DNA of 64,000 nucleotides from NCBI RefSeq assembly GCF_008641065.1, contig NZ_VTRS01000006.1, positions 1-64,000 of the forward strand, read 5' to 3'. Made by a program: the position numbers and the translations under genes. This document shows positions 52,812 through 63,474 of this stretch, one piece after another; position 1 is the first letter of the stretch; the number at the start of each line of letters is the position of its first letter. The notes under the pieces were generated by a model. That model was not told the origin of the DNA. It ran no database searches and saw only the letters and a list, made by a program, of their open reading frames with translations. This DNA is from Rhabdaerophilum calidifontis (GTDB lineage Bacteria > Pseudomonadota > Alphaproteobacteria > Rhizobiales > Beijerinckiaceae).

Positions 52812-55235
52812 ATGAAATTCACCCTCTCCTGGCTCAAGGATCATCTTGAAACCGATGCCTCGCTCGCCGAGATCGTCGAGGCGTTGACGCGCATCGGCCT
52901 CGAGGTCGAGCATGTCGAGGATCCCGGCGCGAAGCTTTCGGCCTTCACGGTTTGCTATGTGGTCTCGGCCGAGCAGCACCCGAATGCCGACCGGCTGCGC
53001 GTCTGCATGGTCGAGACCGGCCTCGGCGGCGAACCGGTGCAGGTGGTCTGCGGCGCGCCCAATGCCCGCAAGGGCATGAAGAGCGTGTTCTCCCCGCCCG
53101 GCACCTATATTCCGGGCAAGGACATCACCCTCGGCAAGGGCGTGATCCGGGGCGTCGAATCGAACGGCATGCTCTGCTCGGGCCGCGAATTGCTCGTGAA
53201 CGAGGATCATGACGGCATCCTCGATCTGCCGGCGGATGCGCCGATCGGCATGCCTTACGCCGAATGGGCCGGCCTTGCCGATCCCGTCATCGAGATCAAC
53301 CTGACGCCGAACCGGCCGGATGCGGCCGGCATCCACGGCATCGCGCGCGATCTCGCGGCGGCCGGCCTCGGCAAGCTCAAGGATCGCGGCATCGCGCCGG
53401 TGAAAGGCAGCGCCGCCTGCACCGTGCCGGTCACGCTTGCCTTCGAGGGCGATGACCGGGCGCTCTGCCCGGCCTTCGCGCTGCGCCTCGTCGAGGGGGT
53501 GAGGAACGGCCCCTCGCCGGAATGGATGCAGAAGCGCCTGCGCGCCATCGGGCTGCGCCCGATCAACGCGCTGGTCGATATCACGAACTACGTCACCTTC
53601 GATCGCGGCCGGCCGCTGCACGTGTTCGATGCCGCGAAGGTGAAGGGCGCGCTCACCGTGCGCCGCGCATGGCCGGGCGAGAGCCTCGTCGCGCTCGACG
53701 GCCGCACCTACGCGCTCGATCCGTCCATGGTCGTGATCGCGGACGAGAACGGCCCGGAATCGCTCGCCGGCATCATGGGCGGCGAGCATTCCGGCTGCGA
53801 CGAATCGACGACGGATGTGCTGATCGAATCGGCCTTGTGGGACCCGACCAACATCGCCCAGACCGGGCGTCGGCTCGGCATCGTCACGGATGCGCGCTAC
53901 CGTTTCGAGCGCGGGGTCGATCCCGCCTTCACCCTGCCGGGAATCGAACTGGCGACGCGGCTCGTGACGGAGCTGTGCGGCGGCACGCCGAGCCAGGTGA
54001 CGCTGGCCGGCGCAGTTCCGGAGCGCGAGCGGATCATCGATTTCCCGGTCGCGGAAGTGAAGCGGCTGACGGGGCTCGACCTGCCCTTCTCCGAGATGAA
54101 GGCCATCCTCTCCGCGCTGGGCTTCTGGGTCTCCGGCATCGCGCCGCATGTGAAGGTGGCGGTGCCCTCCTGGCGGCCGGACATCGAGGGCAAGGCCGAT
54201 CTCGTCGAGGAGATCGTCCGCATCCACGGCATCGACGCGGTGCCGCTGGTGCCGATCGCGCGGGTCGATCAGGTGCATCGGCGGGTGCTCACCCCGCTTC
54301 AGCTGCGCGTCCGGCAGGCGCGGCGCGCGCTCGCCGCCCGCGGGCTTGTCGAGGCGGTCACCTGGTCCTTCATCGCGAAGGGCGCCGCGACCCTGTTCGG
54401 CGGCGGCCAGCCGGCGCTGGCGCTCGCCAACCCGATCGCAGCGGATCTCTCGGACATGCGCCCGAGCCTGATGCCGGGGCTTGTCCTTGCTTCGCAGCGC
54501 AACGCTGACCGCGGCTACCCGGATCACGCCCTGTTCGAGGTCGGGCAGGTCTTTCTCGGTGATGGCGAGGACGAGCAGCGCTTCGCGGCCGCAGGGCTCC
54601 GGCGCGGGCTGGCCTCGGGGCTCGGAACCGGCCGGCACTGGTCCGGCACGGCCGAGGCATCGATCCATGATGCGAAGGTCGATCTCCTGGCCGCGCTCGC
54701 GGCGATGAATGTGCCGACCGGCGGGCTTCAGATCGTCAATGTCGACCTGCCGCCCTTCCTCCATCCCGGCCGCTCGGCGATCCTGCGCTTCGGTCCGAAG
54801 GAGGTGGTCGGCTGGTTCGGCGAATTGCATCCGCGCGCGGTCGAGGCGCTCGGGGCGGAGGGACGGCTCGTCGCCTTCGAACTCGTGCTCGACGTGCTGC
54901 CGCAGCCCAAGCGCAAGCCGACCCGGGCGCGGGCGCGGCTCGATCTCGCCGACCTTCAGCCCGTCAGCCGTGATTTCGCCTTTCTTGTCGACGAGACGGT
55001 GGAGGCGGAAGCGATCCTTCGGATCGCGCGTGGACTTGACCGGGCGCTCATCGCGGATGTCTCGGTTTTCGACCGCTATGCCGGCAAGGGCGTCGAGCCC
55101 GGCAAGGTCTCGATCGGTCTTGCCGTGACGCTCCAGCCACGCGACAAGACCTTGACCGATGCCGAGATCGACGCACTCTCGGCAAGGCTTGTCGCCGAGA
55201 TCGCGGCGAAGACAGGGGCTGTCCTGCGCGCCTGA
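52812..55235 (+). CDS. pheT: Phenylalanine-tRNA ligase beta subunit
   Basis: Editing and tRNA-binding subunit, 807 residues. The N-terminus [20 protein letters not shown] is followed by a tRNA-bind (OB) domain near 40-150, the B3/B4 editing domain (near 210-385; [20 protein letters not shown]), B5 (near 405-475), a pseudo-catalytic domain, and the C-terminal ferredoxin-like anticodon-binding domain ([20 protein letters not shown]). Length is typical. It overlaps nothing and is the end of the translation cluster. Confidence 0.97.
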   Translation: MKFTLSWLKDHLETDASLAEIVEALTRIGLEVEHVEDPGAKLSAFTVCYVVSAEQHPNADRLRVCMVETGLGGEPVQVVCGAPNARKGMKSVFSPPGTYIPGKDITLGKGVIRGVESNGMLCSGRELLVNEDHDGILDLPADAPIGMPYAEWAGLADPVIEINLTPNRPDAAGIHGIARDLAAAGLGKLKDRGIAPVKGSAACTVPVTLAFEGDDRALCPAFALRLVEGVRNGPSPEWMQKRLRAIGLRPINALVDITNYVTFDRGRPLHVFDAAKVKGALTVRRAWPGESLVALDGRTYALDPSMVVIADENGPESLAGIMGGEHSGCDESTTDVLIESALWDPTNIAQTGRRLGIVTDARYRFERGVDPAFTLPGIELATRLVTELCGGTPSQVTLAGAVPERERIIDFPVAEVKRLTGLDLPFSEMKAILSALGFWVSGIAPHVKVAVPSWRPDIEGKADLVEEIVRIHGIDAVPLVPIARVDQVHRRVLTPLQLRVRQARRALAARGLVEAVTWSFIAKGAATLFGGGQPALALANPIAADLSDMRPSLMPGLVLASQRNADRGYPDHALFEVGQVFLGDGEDEQRFAAAGLRRGLASGLGTGRHWSGTAEASIHDAKVDLLAALAAMNVPTGGLQIVNVDLPPFLHPGRSAILRFGPKEVVGWFGELHPRAVEALGAEGRLVAFELVLDVLPQPKRKPTRARARLDLADLQPVSRDFAFLVDETVEAEAILRIARGLDRALIADVSVFDRYAGKGVEPGKVSIGLAVTLQPRDKTLTDAEIDALSARLVAEIAAKTGAVLRA

Positions 55236-55264
55236 GTGCCCGGCACAGCAAGGATGGAACGGGA

Positions 55265-55606
55265 ATGCGCTTGCGGGCCGCTGCCCTTCTGCTTGGCCTC
55301 TGGGCCGTGATGCCGTCGCATGCGGCGATCGCGGCTGGCTGCGAGCAGATCACCAATGCCTTCGCCTACAATGAATGCCTCGCACGGCAGGGGCCGCAAC
55401 GCGGCCAGCGCGCGGCGACCGCTGCCGGAGACCCGGAGGCGACCGTCCGCGGCCGCGCGCGGGGGCGCGCCGGCGGGCTCGAGCCCCTCGGGGGCGGCCA
55501 TGGCGTGACGATCCAGCGCCGCGGCGGCAACCGCGTCTCCGCAACGATCGACCCCTGGTCCTCGGTGCGCCAGACGGATTCCTCGCTCCGGCGCCGGCGC
55601 CGCTGA
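55265..55606 (+). CDS. Small secreted basic protein, function unknown
   Basis: I do not recognise this protein of 113 residues. It has a clear Sec signal (LRAAALLLGLWAVMPSHAAIA, cleavage near AIAAG). A Cys pair follows in GCEQITNAFAYNECLARQGP, which could form one disulfide. The rest is Arg/Gly-rich and low in complexity, ending in SSLRRRRR. It starts 29 bp after pheT in the same direction and may be read from the same mRNA. It converges on the ThiF-type gene with three bases between. Base use fits its neighbours. Confidence 0.7.
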   Translation: MRLRAAALLLGLWAVMPSHAAIAAGCEQITNAFAYNECLARQGPQRGQRAATAAGDPEATVRGRARGRAGGLEPLGGGHGVTIQRRGGNRVSATIDPWSSVRQTDSSLRRRRR

Positions 55607-55609
55607 GCC

Positions 55610-56362
55610 TCAATCGAGCCGCGAATAGCCGAGCGTCTCGAAGCGCATGTCGAGCGCGTCGATCATCAGCAGCCGCCCGATCAGCGGCGTGCCGAACGGT
55701 GTGATCTGGCGGATCACCTCGATCGCCTGGAGCGAGCCGACGAGGCCGCAGAGCGCGCCGAGCACCCCGGCCTCGGCGCAGGTCGGAATGGCGCCGGGGG
55801 GCGGCTTGTCCGGGTAGAGATCGCGGTAGCGCGGGTTGAGCCCCCCCTCCTGCGCCGCCTCCCACGGGCGCAGAACCGTCACCGCGCCGTGGAACTCGTT
55901 GACGGCGGCAGTGACGAGCGGCTTCCGCGCCGCCTCGCACGCCTCGGCGAGGGTGTAGCGAGTATCGAAATTGTCCGAGCCATCGGCGATCACGTCGTAA
56001 TCCGCGACGAGGCCCGCCGCGTTGGCGGCATCGAGCCGCACCGGATGGGGCGCGATCCGGATGCCGGGATCGAGCGCGCGGATCGCGTCGCCGGCGCTGT
56101 CGGTCTTGGCGCGGCCGAGATCGGCCAGGCGATGGATCACCTGCCGCTGGAGATTGGAGAGCGACACCCGATCGTCGTCGACGATGCCGAGCGTGCCGAT
56201 CCCCGCGGCAGCGAGATAGAGCAGCAGCGGCGAGCCGAGCCCGCCCGCGCCGACGACGAGCACCTTTGCGGCCCGCAGTCGCTGCTGGCCAGGCCCGCCG
56301 ACATGCCTGAGCACGATATGGCGGGCGAAGCGGGAAAGGTCGTCGTTGCTCAGCATGCGCAT
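55610..56362 (-). CDS. HesA/MoeB/ThiF family adenylyltransferase
   Basis: E1-like enzyme of 250 residues that adenylates the C-terminus of a ubiquitin-like sulfur carrier (MoaD or ThiS type). The nucleotide fold is KVLVVGAGGLGSPLLLYLAAAGIG, DDDRVSLSNLQRQVIHRLADLG is the conserved Arg/Gln loop, and ADGSDNFDTRYTLAEAC is the Asp motif. PTCAEAGVLGALCGLVGSLQAIEVI holds the usual Cys, but there is no pair of CxxC zinc motifs. I start at ATG 56362; ATG 56356 and TTG 56398 are alternatives. No rhodanese domain follows. Confidence 0.88.
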   Translation of the reverse strand: MRMLSNDDLSRFARHIVLRHVGGPGQQRLRAAKVLVVGAGGLGSPLLLYLAAAGIGTLGIVDDDRVSLSNLQRQVIHRLADLGRAKTDSAGDAIRALDPGIRIAPHPVRLDAANAAGLVADYDVIADGSDNFDTRYTLAEACEAARKPLVTAAVNEFHGAVTVLRPWEAAQEGGLNPRYRDLYPDKPPPGAIPTCAEAGVLGALCGLVGSLQAIEVIRQITPFGTPLIGRLLMIDALDMRFETLGYSRLD

Positions 56363-56464
56363 CCCGGCCGGTTCGCCGGCTTGCGTCCGGCTCGGCAAGG
56401 TCTATAGAACGCCTCGGTTTTCTCGGCAAAGCGGCGCTTCCGCCGCCCCCCTCGGAACGGCTCC

Positions 56465-57694
56465 ATGGCACAAAGCGATATCAAGCGCGTCGTTCTCGCC
56501 TATTCGGGCGGGCTCGACACTTCCGTCATCCTCAAATGGCTCCAGACCACCTATGGCTGCGAAGTGGTGACCTTCACCGCCGATCTCGGCCAGGGCGAGG
56601 AGCTGGAGCCGGCACGCCGCAAGGCCGAGATGCTCGGCATCCGCCCCGAGCACATCTTCATGGATGACCTGCGCGAGGAATTCACCCGCGATTTCGTCTT
56701 CCCGATGTTCCGCATGAACGCGCTCTACGAGGGGCAATACCTGCTCGGCACCTCGATCGCGCGGCCGCTGATCGCCAAGCGGCAGATCGAGATCGCGAAG
56801 CTGGTCGGGGCGGACGCCGTCTCCCACGGCGCGACCGGCAAGGGCAATGATCAGGTCCGCTTCGAACTCACCTATTACGCGCTCAATCCCAATATCAAGA
56901 TCATCGCCCCCTGGCGCGAATGGGATCTCGCGAGCCGCACGAAGCTCATCGCCTTCGCAGAGGCGCATCAGATCCCGATCGCCAAGGACAAATACGGCGA
57001 GGCGCCGTTCTCTGTGGACGCCAACCTCCTCCATTCCTCCTCGGAGGGGAAGGTTCTGGAGGATCCGGCGGTCGAGGCGCCGGAGATGGTCTATATGCGC
57101 ACCATCGCCCCCGAGGCCGCGCCGGACAAGGCCACCATCATCGCCATCGATTTCGAGAAGGGCGATCCCGTGGCGATCGACGGCGTGGCGATGAGCCCCG
57201 CCACCCTGCTCACGCGGCTCAACGAACTCGGGCGCGCCAACGGCATCGGCCGGCTCGATCTCGTCGAGAACCGCTTCGTCGGCATGAAGTCGCGCGGCGT
57301 CTACGAAACGCCGGGCGGCACGATCCTGCACGTGGCGCATCGCGGCATCGAGTCGATCACGCTCGATCGCGAGGCGATGCATCTCAAGGAAAGCCTGATG
57401 CCGCGCTATGCGGAGCTGGTCTATTACGGGTTCTGGTTCACGCCCGAGCGCGAGATGATCCAGGCGCTCTGCGACAAGAGCCAGGAAATGGTCACCGGCC
57501 GCGTGCGGCTGAAGCTCTACAAGGGCAATGTCACTGTGATAGGCCGCGAAAGCCCGTTCTCGCTCTATGATCAGGACCTCGTTACCTTCGAGGAGGGTGC
57601 AGTCGCCTATGATCATCGTGATGCGCAGGGCTTCATCAAGCTCAACGCGCTCCGCCTGCGCACGCTCGCCATGCGCCGGGCCCGGATCGGCTGA
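56465..57694 (+). CDS. argG: Argininosuccinate synthase
   Basis: Joins citrulline and aspartate with ATP, the seventh step of arginine synthesis, 409 residues. The PP-loop is [40 protein letters not shown] is the diagnostic synthase motif, and [21 protein letters not shown] and [25 protein letters not shown] complete the family pattern. It is divergent from the ThiF-type gene across about 100 bp. The rocF arginase gene elsewhere in the window acts in the opposite direction. Confidence 0.97.
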   Translation: MAQSDIKRVVLAYSGGLDTSVILKWLQTTYGCEVVTFTADLGQGEELEPARRKAEMLGIRPEHIFMDDLREEFTRDFVFPMFRMNALYEGQYLLGTSIARPLIAKRQIEIAKLVGADAVSHGATGKGNDQVRFELTYYALNPNIKIIAPWREWDLASRTKLIAFAEAHQIPIAKDKYGEAPFSVDANLLHSSSEGKVLEDPAVEAPEMVYMRTIAPEAAPDKATIIAIDFEKGDPVAIDGVAMSPATLLTRLNELGRANGIGRLDLVENRFVGMKSRGVYETPGGTILHVAHRGIESITLDREAMHLKESLMPRYAELVYYGFWFTPEREMIQALCDKSQEMVTGRVRLKLYKGNVTVIGRESPFSLYDQDLVTFEEGAVAYDHRDAQGFIKLNALRLRTLAMRRARIG

Positions 57695-57763
57695 GAGGGC
57701 GCGGCCGACATGCTCGTGCCGCAATCGGGCTTTTCCTGAGGCGCAACCGGGGGAAGGCATCGC

Positions 57764-59056
57764 ATGCGGCACCGCCTGAAGGTCATCGCTCTGGCGCTGG
57801 TGGCGGTCGCGACGCTCGCGGCGCTCGGCTATTGGCTCCTTGCGCCGCGCACCCTGCGCATCGCGGTCGGCCCCGTCGGCGGTGCCGATACCCGCGTCGT
57901 CGTCGCGTTCCTCCAGGCGCTCCAGCGCGAGCGCGCGGAGATCCGCCTCAAGCTGGTTCTGACCGAGGGTGCCGTCGCCAGCGCCCGCGCCTTCGCGGAG
58001 GGGCGAGCCGATCTCGCGATCGTCCGCTCCGATGCCGGCCTGCCGCCGGAGGGCGCGACGGTGGCCATCATTCGCCGCGATGCCGTGTATCTGATCACGC
58101 GGCCCGGCGCGGAGATCGCGCGGTTCAGCGATCTCCGCGGCAAGACGGTCGGATTGATCGAGGGGCGTCCCGCCAATGACGCGACCTTCGAGAAGGTGCT
58201 CGCACATTACGGGCTCGCGATCGACGACGCGGATCTCCTGCGCGGCAGCGCCGCCGAGCTCCAGCAGGCGGCACGCGAAGGCCGGCTCGATGCGATCTTC
58301 GTCGTCGCGCCGCCGGCGGACCGGGTGGGCCGGACCTTCTTCCAGAGCTTTCCGCCCGTCGAGGGGCAGGAGCCGGCGATCATCGCCGTGACGGAGGCCG
58401 ACGCGCTCGTCGAGGACAATCCCGGCCTCGACACGATCGAGATCGTCCGCGGGGCCTTCGGCGGCGAGCCGCCGCGCCCGGCCGAGACGCTGACGACGCT
58501 TGCCGTCAGCCATCGGCTGATCGCCCGCCGCCGGCTCGACGATGCGCTGATCGCCGATCTCACCCGCCTGCTCTCCCAGCTGCGGCTGGCGATCGTCGCC
58601 GAGGCGCCGGCCGCGAACCAGATCGAGCTGCCCTCGACCGAGGACCGCGCGGCGAAGCTGCCGATCCATCCCGGCACGATCGCCTATGCCGAGGGCGAGA
58701 CGCGCACCTTCTTCGAGCGCTACGGCGACTGGTTCTATCTCGGCGTGATGGGGTTCTCGCTGGTCGGCTCCGTGGTCGCGGCCTTCTGGTCGCGGCTCAC
58801 GGCGGCGCGGCCGCCCGTCAACCTGCGCAGCGATCTTTCCGACTTCGTGCGGCTGATCGAGCGGGTGCGGGCCGGGCCCGACGCGGAGGATCTGGCCGCA
58901 ATCGAACGCGAAAGCGAGCGGTTGCGTGCCGATTTCGCCACCGCCATGATCGCCAACGAGCCGGATGCCGACCAGATCGCGGCGATGCGCTTCCTGATCG
59001 ACGAACTGGAGGCGGCCCTGGCGCGACGGCGCGCGGGGCTCCTTCGCGCGGGCTGA
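57764..59056 (+). CDS. Orphan TAXI-family solute-binding protein with a C-terminal membrane helix
   Basis: A 430-residue protein. Residues 7-27 are an N-terminal helix ([20 protein letters not shown]), then a TAXI/NMT1-like binding fold ([54 protein letters not shown]). A second membrane helix lies at about 323-343 ([20 protein letters not shown]). The last 85 residues are charged and helical. Secreted binding subunits of TRAP transporters lack such a helix, and no TRAP permease gene is present, so it could be a membrane-anchored sensor or scavenger. It starts 69 bp after argG. Confidence 0.82.
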   Translation: MRHRLKVIALALVAVATLAALGYWLLAPRTLRIAVGPVGGADTRVVVAFLQALQRERAEIRLKLVLTEGAVASARAFAEGRADLAIVRSDAGLPPEGATVAIIRRDAVYLITRPGAEIARFSDLRGKTVGLIEGRPANDATFEKVLAHYGLAIDDADLLRGSAAELQQAAREGRLDAIFVVAPPADRVGRTFFQSFPPVEGQEPAIIAVTEADALVEDNPGLDTIEIVRGAFGGEPPRPAETLTTLAVSHRLIARRRLDDALIADLTRLLSQLRLAIVAEAPAANQIELPSTEDRAAKLPIHPGTIAYAEGETRTFFERYGDWFYLGVMGFSLVGSVVAAFWSRLTAARPPVNLRSDLSDFVRLIERVRAGPDAEDLAAIERESERLRADFATAMIANEPDADQIAAMRFLIDELEAALARRRAGLLRAG

Positions 59057-59163
59057 GCTTGCTCCGGCGGCGTAAAACGGTTATTGCGCCGCAACACCCG
59101 CTTTCGAGATGACACGGTCTGGCCGCGACCGAAGCCGCGCGCCACCACGAACCCGGATTTCCC

Positions 59164-60990
59164 ATGGCCCTTCGCAACATCGCCATCATCGCGCATGTCG
59201 ACCACGGCAAGACAACGCTGGTCGACAAGCTCCTCGCGCAATCCGGCGCCTTCCGGGACAACCAGCGCGTCGCCGAGCGCGTGATGGATTCGAACGATCT
59301 CGAAAAGGAGCGCGGCATCACCATCCTCGCCAAGGCGACCTCGGTCGTCTGGAAGGGCACGCGCATCAATATCGTCGATACGCCAGGCCACGCCGATTTC
59401 GGCGGCGAGGTCGAGCGCATCCTCTCGATGGTGGATTCGGCGATCGTGCTCGTCGACGCCGCCGAGGGGCCGATGCCGCAGACCAAGTTCGTCGTCGGCA
59501 AGGCGCTGAAGATCGGGCTCAAGCCGATCGTCGCGATCAACAAGGTCGACCGGCCCGACGCGCGGGTCACCGAGGTGGTCAACGAGGTCTTCGACCTGTT
59601 TGCCGCGCTCGACGCGACCGACGAGCAGCTCGATTTTCCGATCCTCTACGGGTCCGGCCGCAATGGCTGGATGAGCCTGAAGCCGGACGGCGACCAGAGC
59701 GAGGGCCTTGCGCCGCTGTTCGACCTCGTTCTGAGCCATGTCCCCGAGGCGAGCACCGAGGAAGGGCCTTTCCGCATGCTCGGCACGCTGCTCGAGGCGA
59801 ACCCGTTTCTCGGCCGCATCATCACCGGCAAGATCTCCTCCGGCTCGGTGAAGCCGAACCAGCAGATCAAGGTGCTCGACCGAAAGGGCAATGTCGTCGA
59901 GACCGGCCGCGTCTCGAAGATCCTCGCCTTCCGCGGGCTGGAGCGTCAGCCGATCGACGAGGGCGTTGCCGGCGACATCGTCTCCATCGCCGGGCTCGTC
60001 AAGGGCACGGTCGCGGACACGTTCTGCGATCCCGCCGTCACCGAGCCGATCCAGGCGCAGCCGATCGACCCGCCGACCGTGACGATGAGCTTCATCGTCA
60101 ATGACAGCCCGCTCGCCGGCACCGAGGGCGACAAGGTCACGAGCCGCATGATCCGCGACCGCCTGTTCAAGGAGGCCGAGGGCAACGTGACGCTGAAGAT
60201 CGAGGAGAGCCAGGACAAGGATTCGTTCTTCGTCTCCGGCCGCGGCGAATTGCAGCTCGCGATCCTGATCGAGACCATGCGCCGCGAGGGCTTCGAACTC
60301 GCCGTGTCGCGCCCCCGCGTCGTGTTCACCGAGGGCGAGAACGGCGAGATGCTGGAGCCGGTGGAAGAGGTCGTCATCGATGTCGACGAGGAATATTCCG
60401 GCACCGTCGTGCAGAAGATGAGCGAGCGCCGCGCCGAGATCATCGAGATGAAGCCCTCGGGCGGCAACCGCCAGCGCCTCGTCTTCCACGCGCCGACGCG
60501 CGGGCTGATCGGCTATCAATCCGAACTCCTCACCGATACGCGCGGCACCGCGATCATGAACCGGCTGTTCAAGGCCTATGAGCCATTCAAGGGCGAGATC
60601 GCCGGGCGTTCGAACGGCGTGCTCATCGCCAACGAGGCGGGGGAGGCGGTGGCCTATGCGCTCTGGAACCTCGAGGATCGCGGGCCGATGATCATCGAGC
60701 CGGGCTGGAAGGTCTATCAGGGCATGCTCGTGGGCATCCATTCCCGCGACAACGACCTTGAGGTCAATGTTCTCAAGGGCAAGAAGCTCACCAATATCCG
60801 CACCACCTCGAAGGACGAGGCCGTGCGCCTCACCCCGCCGATCCGCATGACGCTCGAACGCGCGCTGGCCTGGATCCAGGACGACGAACTCGTCGAGGTG
60901 ACGCCGAAATCGATCCGCCTGCGCAAGCGCTTCCTCGATCCGAACGACCGCAAGCGCGCCGAGAAGCAGAAGGAAGCGCTGAGCGCCTGA
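59164..60990 (+). CDS. typA: Ribosome-associated GTPase TypA/BipA
   Basis: Translational GTPase for ribosome assembly and stress, 608 residues. G1 is [10 protein letters not shown]2 [10 protein letters not shown]3 [14 protein letters not shown], and G4 NKVDRPDA. The EF-G-like domains III and V and the BipA-specific C-terminal domain follow ([20 protein letters not shown]-like [30 protein letters not shown]-like [14 protein letters not shown]). The start is the first ATG with the family N-terminus [10 protein letters not shown]. Length is normal. Confidence 0.97.
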   Translation: MALRNIAIIAHVDHGKTTLVDKLLAQSGAFRDNQRVAERVMDSNDLEKERGITILAKATSVVWKGTRINIVDTPGHADFGGEVERILSMVDSAIVLVDAAEGPMPQTKFVVGKALKIGLKPIVAINKVDRPDARVTEVVNEVFDLFAALDATDEQLDFPILYGSGRNGWMSLKPDGDQSEGLAPLFDLVLSHVPEASTEEGPFRMLGTLLEANPFLGRIITGKISSGSVKPNQQIKVLDRKGNVVETGRVSKILAFRGLERQPIDEGVAGDIVSIAGLVKGTVADTFCDPAVTEPIQAQPIDPPTVTMSFIVNDSPLAGTEGDKVTSRMIRDRLFKEAEGNVTLKIEESQDKDSFFVSGRGELQLAILIETMRREGFELAVSRPRVVFTEGENGEMLEPVEEVVIDVDEEYSGTVVQKMSERRAEIIEMKPSGGNRQRLVFHAPTRGLIGYQSELLTDTRGTAIMNRLFKAYEPFKGEIAGRSNGVLIANEAGEAVAYALWNLEDRGPMIIEPGWKVYQGMLVGIHSRDNDLEVNVLKGKKLTNIRTTSKDEAVRLTPPIRMTLERALAWIQDDELVEVTPKSIRLRKRFLDPNDRKRAEKQKEALSA

Positions 60991-61051
60991 GGCGGGACGA
61001 GGGCGGGCGACAAAGGTCGCCCCGGCATCGGAATCAGCCTATCTAGGCAAG

Positions 61052-62917
61052 ATGCCCATCCGCCGCCTTGACCCCGTGCTCATCGACCAGATCGCCGCCG
61101 GCGAGGTGATCGAGCGCCCGGCTGCCGCCGTGAAGGAACTGGTCGAAAACGCCATCGATGCCGGCGCGCGCCGCATCGATATCCGCGTCGAGCAGGGCGG
61201 GCGGCGGCTCATCCGCGTCAGCGATGACGGAATCGGCATGAGCGCGGCGGATCTCACGCTCGCCGTGGAGCGCCACGCGACCTCGAAGCTGCCCGATGGC
61301 CGGCTCGATGTCATCCGCACGCTCGGCTTCCGCGGCGAGGCGCTGCCCTCGATCGGTGCCGTGGCGAGGCTCACCATCACCTCGCGCCCGCGCTCAAACC
61401 CGAGCGGTCGAGCGCAGTCCGGAGCGCGGGAAGAACACCCGAGCGGTCGAGCGCTCTCCGGAGCGAGGGAAGATACCCACGCCCACATGATCCGCGTCGA
61501 TGCCGGGCGTGTCGCGCCGGTGCGGCCGGCGGCGCATGGGCCCGGTACGCGGATCGAGGTCGAGGATCTGTTCCACGCCACGCCGGCGCGGCTCAAATTC
61601 CTCAAGAGTGACCGCGCGGAGGCCCAGGCGGCGGCCTTGGTGGTGCGGCGGCTCGCCATGGCGCATCCGGGGATCGCGTTTACGCTGGCCGGCGATCATC
61701 TCGCCGGGTTCGAGCTTGCCGCCGAGAGCGGAGCGGAGGCCGTCGCGCGGCGTGTCGCCGCCCTTCTCGGCCGCGATTTCGGCGCCAATGCCGCGCCGGT
61801 GCTGGCCGAGCGACCCGGCTTGCGGCTCGAAGGGCTCGCCTCGGTGCCGACCTTCCACCGCGCGAGCGCGCTCGACCAATATCTGTTCGTCAATGGCCGC
61901 CCGGTGCGCGACAGGTTGCTGATCGGCGCCCTGCGCGCGGCCTATGCCGATACGATCACCGCCGGGCGCCACCCGGTCGTCGCGCTGTTCCTGACGCTCG
62001 ATCCGGCGGCCGTGGACGTGAATGTCCACCCTGCCAAGCTGGAGGTGCGCTTCCGTGACGGCGAGGCCGTGCGCGGGCTGATCGTCTCGGGCATCCGCGA
62101 TGCGCTCGCCGCAGCCGGGCACCGTACCTCGAGTCTCGGCGGCACGGCGATGCTGCGCCGCTTCGAAAGCCATGGCCTGCGCCATCTCGCCCCGCCGCCG
62201 GGAATGGCATCGCCCCCGGGCGGGCGGCCGCTGTCCTTCGTCTTTCCCGACGGGCTTCCGCCGGCGGCCGGCTCCCCCGGTCTCGCCGAGCCGCCGGTGC
62301 GGCCCGCTGCCGTGCCGCAGCCGGGCGAGGGGGCGGAATTTCCGCTCGGCCATGCGGTGGCGCAGCTTCACGCGACCTATATCGTCGCCCAGACCGCGCG
62401 CGGCATCGTGATCGTCGATCAGCACGCCGCGCATGAGCGGCTCGTCTACGAGCGGCTGAAGACGGCCCGCGCCGCCGGACCCGTGCCGCGCCAGCCCCTG
62501 CTCATTCCGGTGATCGTCGATCTCGGCGAGGCTGGCGCGGCGCGGCTCGCCGGGGCGGCGGAAGACCTGGCCGGGGCTGGGCTGGTGATCGAGCCCTTCG
62601 GCCCCGGCGCGATCGCGGTGCAGGAAGTGCCGGCGCCGCTCGCGGGGGCGGATATCCCGGCGCTGGTGCGCGATCTCGCCGACCAGATCGCGGAATGGGG
62701 CAGCGCCGAGGCGCTCGCGGCGCGGATCGACCACGTGCTCAAGACCTTCGCCTGCCACCATTCCGTGCGCGCCGGGCGCCTGCTCCGGCGCGAGGAGATG
62801 GACGCGCTGCTGCGCGAGATGGAGGCGACCCCCGGCTCCGGCCAGTGCAATCACGGCCGCCCGACCTATATCGAGATGGATCTCGGCGCGCTCGAGCGCC
62901 TGTTCGGGCGAAGCTAG
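61052..62917 (+). CDS. mutL: DNA mismatch repair protein MutL
   Basis: GHKL ATPase that links MutS recognition to strand nicking, 621 residues. N-terminal ATP motifs are KELVENAIDAGARRIDI, SDDGIGMSAADLTLAVERHATSKL and GFRGEALPSIGAV. The C-terminal domain holds DQHAAHERLVYE (near 455), the metal-binding endonuclease motif found where MutH is missing, plus ACHHSVRAGRLL and QCNHGRPTYIEM. An extra stretch of about 26 residues at 116-141, made of two copies of a 13-codon repeat, lies in the ATPase domain. The stop overlaps the rsmD stop. Confidence 0.96.
   Translation: MPIRRLDPVLIDQIAAGEVIERPAAAVKELVENAIDAGARRIDIRVEQGGRRLIRVSDDGIGMSAADLTLAVERHATSKLPDGRLDVIRTLGFRGEALPSIGAVARLTITSRPRSNPSGRAQSGAREEHPSGRALSGAREDTHAHMIRVDAGRVAPVRPAAHGPGTRIEVEDLFHATPARLKFLKSDRAEAQAAALVVRRLAMAHPGIAFTLAGDHLAGFELAAESGAEAVARRVAALLGRDFGANAAPVLAERPGLRLEGLASVPTFHRASALDQYLFVNGRPVRDRLLIGALRAAYADTITAGRHPVVALFLTLDPAAVDVNVHPAKLEVRFRDGEAVRGLIVSGIRDALAAAGHRTSSLGGTAMLRRFESHGLRHLAPPPGMASPPGGRPLSFVFPDGLPPAAGSPGLAEPPVRPAAVPQPGEGAEFPLGHAVAQLHATYIVAQTARGIVIVDQHAAHERLVYERLKTARAAGPVPRQPLLIPVIVDLGEAGAARLAGAAEDLAGAGLVIEPFGPGAIAVQEVPAPLAGADIPALVRDLADQIAEWGSAEALAARIDHVLKTFACHHSVRAGRLLRREEMDALLREMEATPGSGQCNHGRPTYIEMDLGALERLFGRS
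61398..61473 (+). repeat. Tandem 39-bp repeat inserted in frame in mutL
   Basis: Two 37-bp units (61398-61434 and 61437-61473) differ at three positions and repeat at a 39-bp period (13 codons). They encode NPSGRAQSGAREE and HPSGRALSGARED. The second unit carries the palindrome CTCCGGAG within CGCTCTCCGGAGCG. The MutL family has no such segment here. Confidence 0.9.
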
Positions 62918-63471
62918 CCAGGCATCCGTGCGAAGAGCAGCTGCGTGTCGCCGGCCCTGCGCCGGTCGATCTCGGCCAGCGGGGCGGGAAGGGCGATGTC
63001 GGTGCCCGCCCGTTCCTCTAGAACCGCGATCGCGCCGGGCGCGAGCCAGCCGCCCTGAAGTGCCGCGCGCAAAGCCGCCTCGCCAAGCCCCCGGCCATAG
63101 GGCGGATCGCAAAAGACCAGCGTGAACGGGGTGAACGGCGCGACATCGCCGAGCCGTGTCGCGTCCCGCCGCAGGATGCGCGTGACGCCGCCGAGGCCGA
63201 GCGCCTCGACATTCTCGCGCTGGAGGCCGCGCGCTTCGGCGCCGATATCGACCATCACCGCGAAGCCGGCGCCGCGCGACAGCGCCTCGCAGGACAGTGC
63301 CCCCGTGCCGGCGAAGAGATCGAGCACGCGCGCCCCCGCGAGCGCCTCCTCGAACCCGTGTTCGAGGATGTTGAACAGGCTCTCGCGCATCCGGTCGGTC
63401 GTTGGGCGGATCGCCATCGAGGCGGGGGCCCTGAGCACCCGCCCGCCGAGCCGGCCGCCGACGATCCGCAT
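62914..63471 (-). CDS. rsmD: 16S rRNA (guanine966-N2)-methyltransferase RsmD
   Basis: SAM-dependent rRNA methyltransferase of 185 residues. MRIVGGRLGGRVLRAPASMA and IRPTTDRMRESLFNILEH form the family N-terminus, VLDLFAGTGALSCEALSRGA is the SAM loop and VFCDPPYGRGLGE is the catalytic D-P-P-Y motif. It ends inside a CTAG shared with the mutL stop. It follows the rluB-type gene by three bases, a pairing usual in rhizobia. Confidence 0.95.
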   Translation of the reverse strand: MRIVGGRLGGRVLRAPASMAIRPTTDRMRESLFNILEHGFEEALAGARVLDLFAGTGALSCEALSRGAGFAVMVDIGAEARGLQRENVEALGLGGVTRILRRDATRLGDVAPFTPFTLVFCDPPYGRGLGEAALRAALQGGWLAPGAIAVLEERAGTDIALPAPLAEIDRRRAGDTQLLFARMPG

Positions 63472-63474
63472 CGC

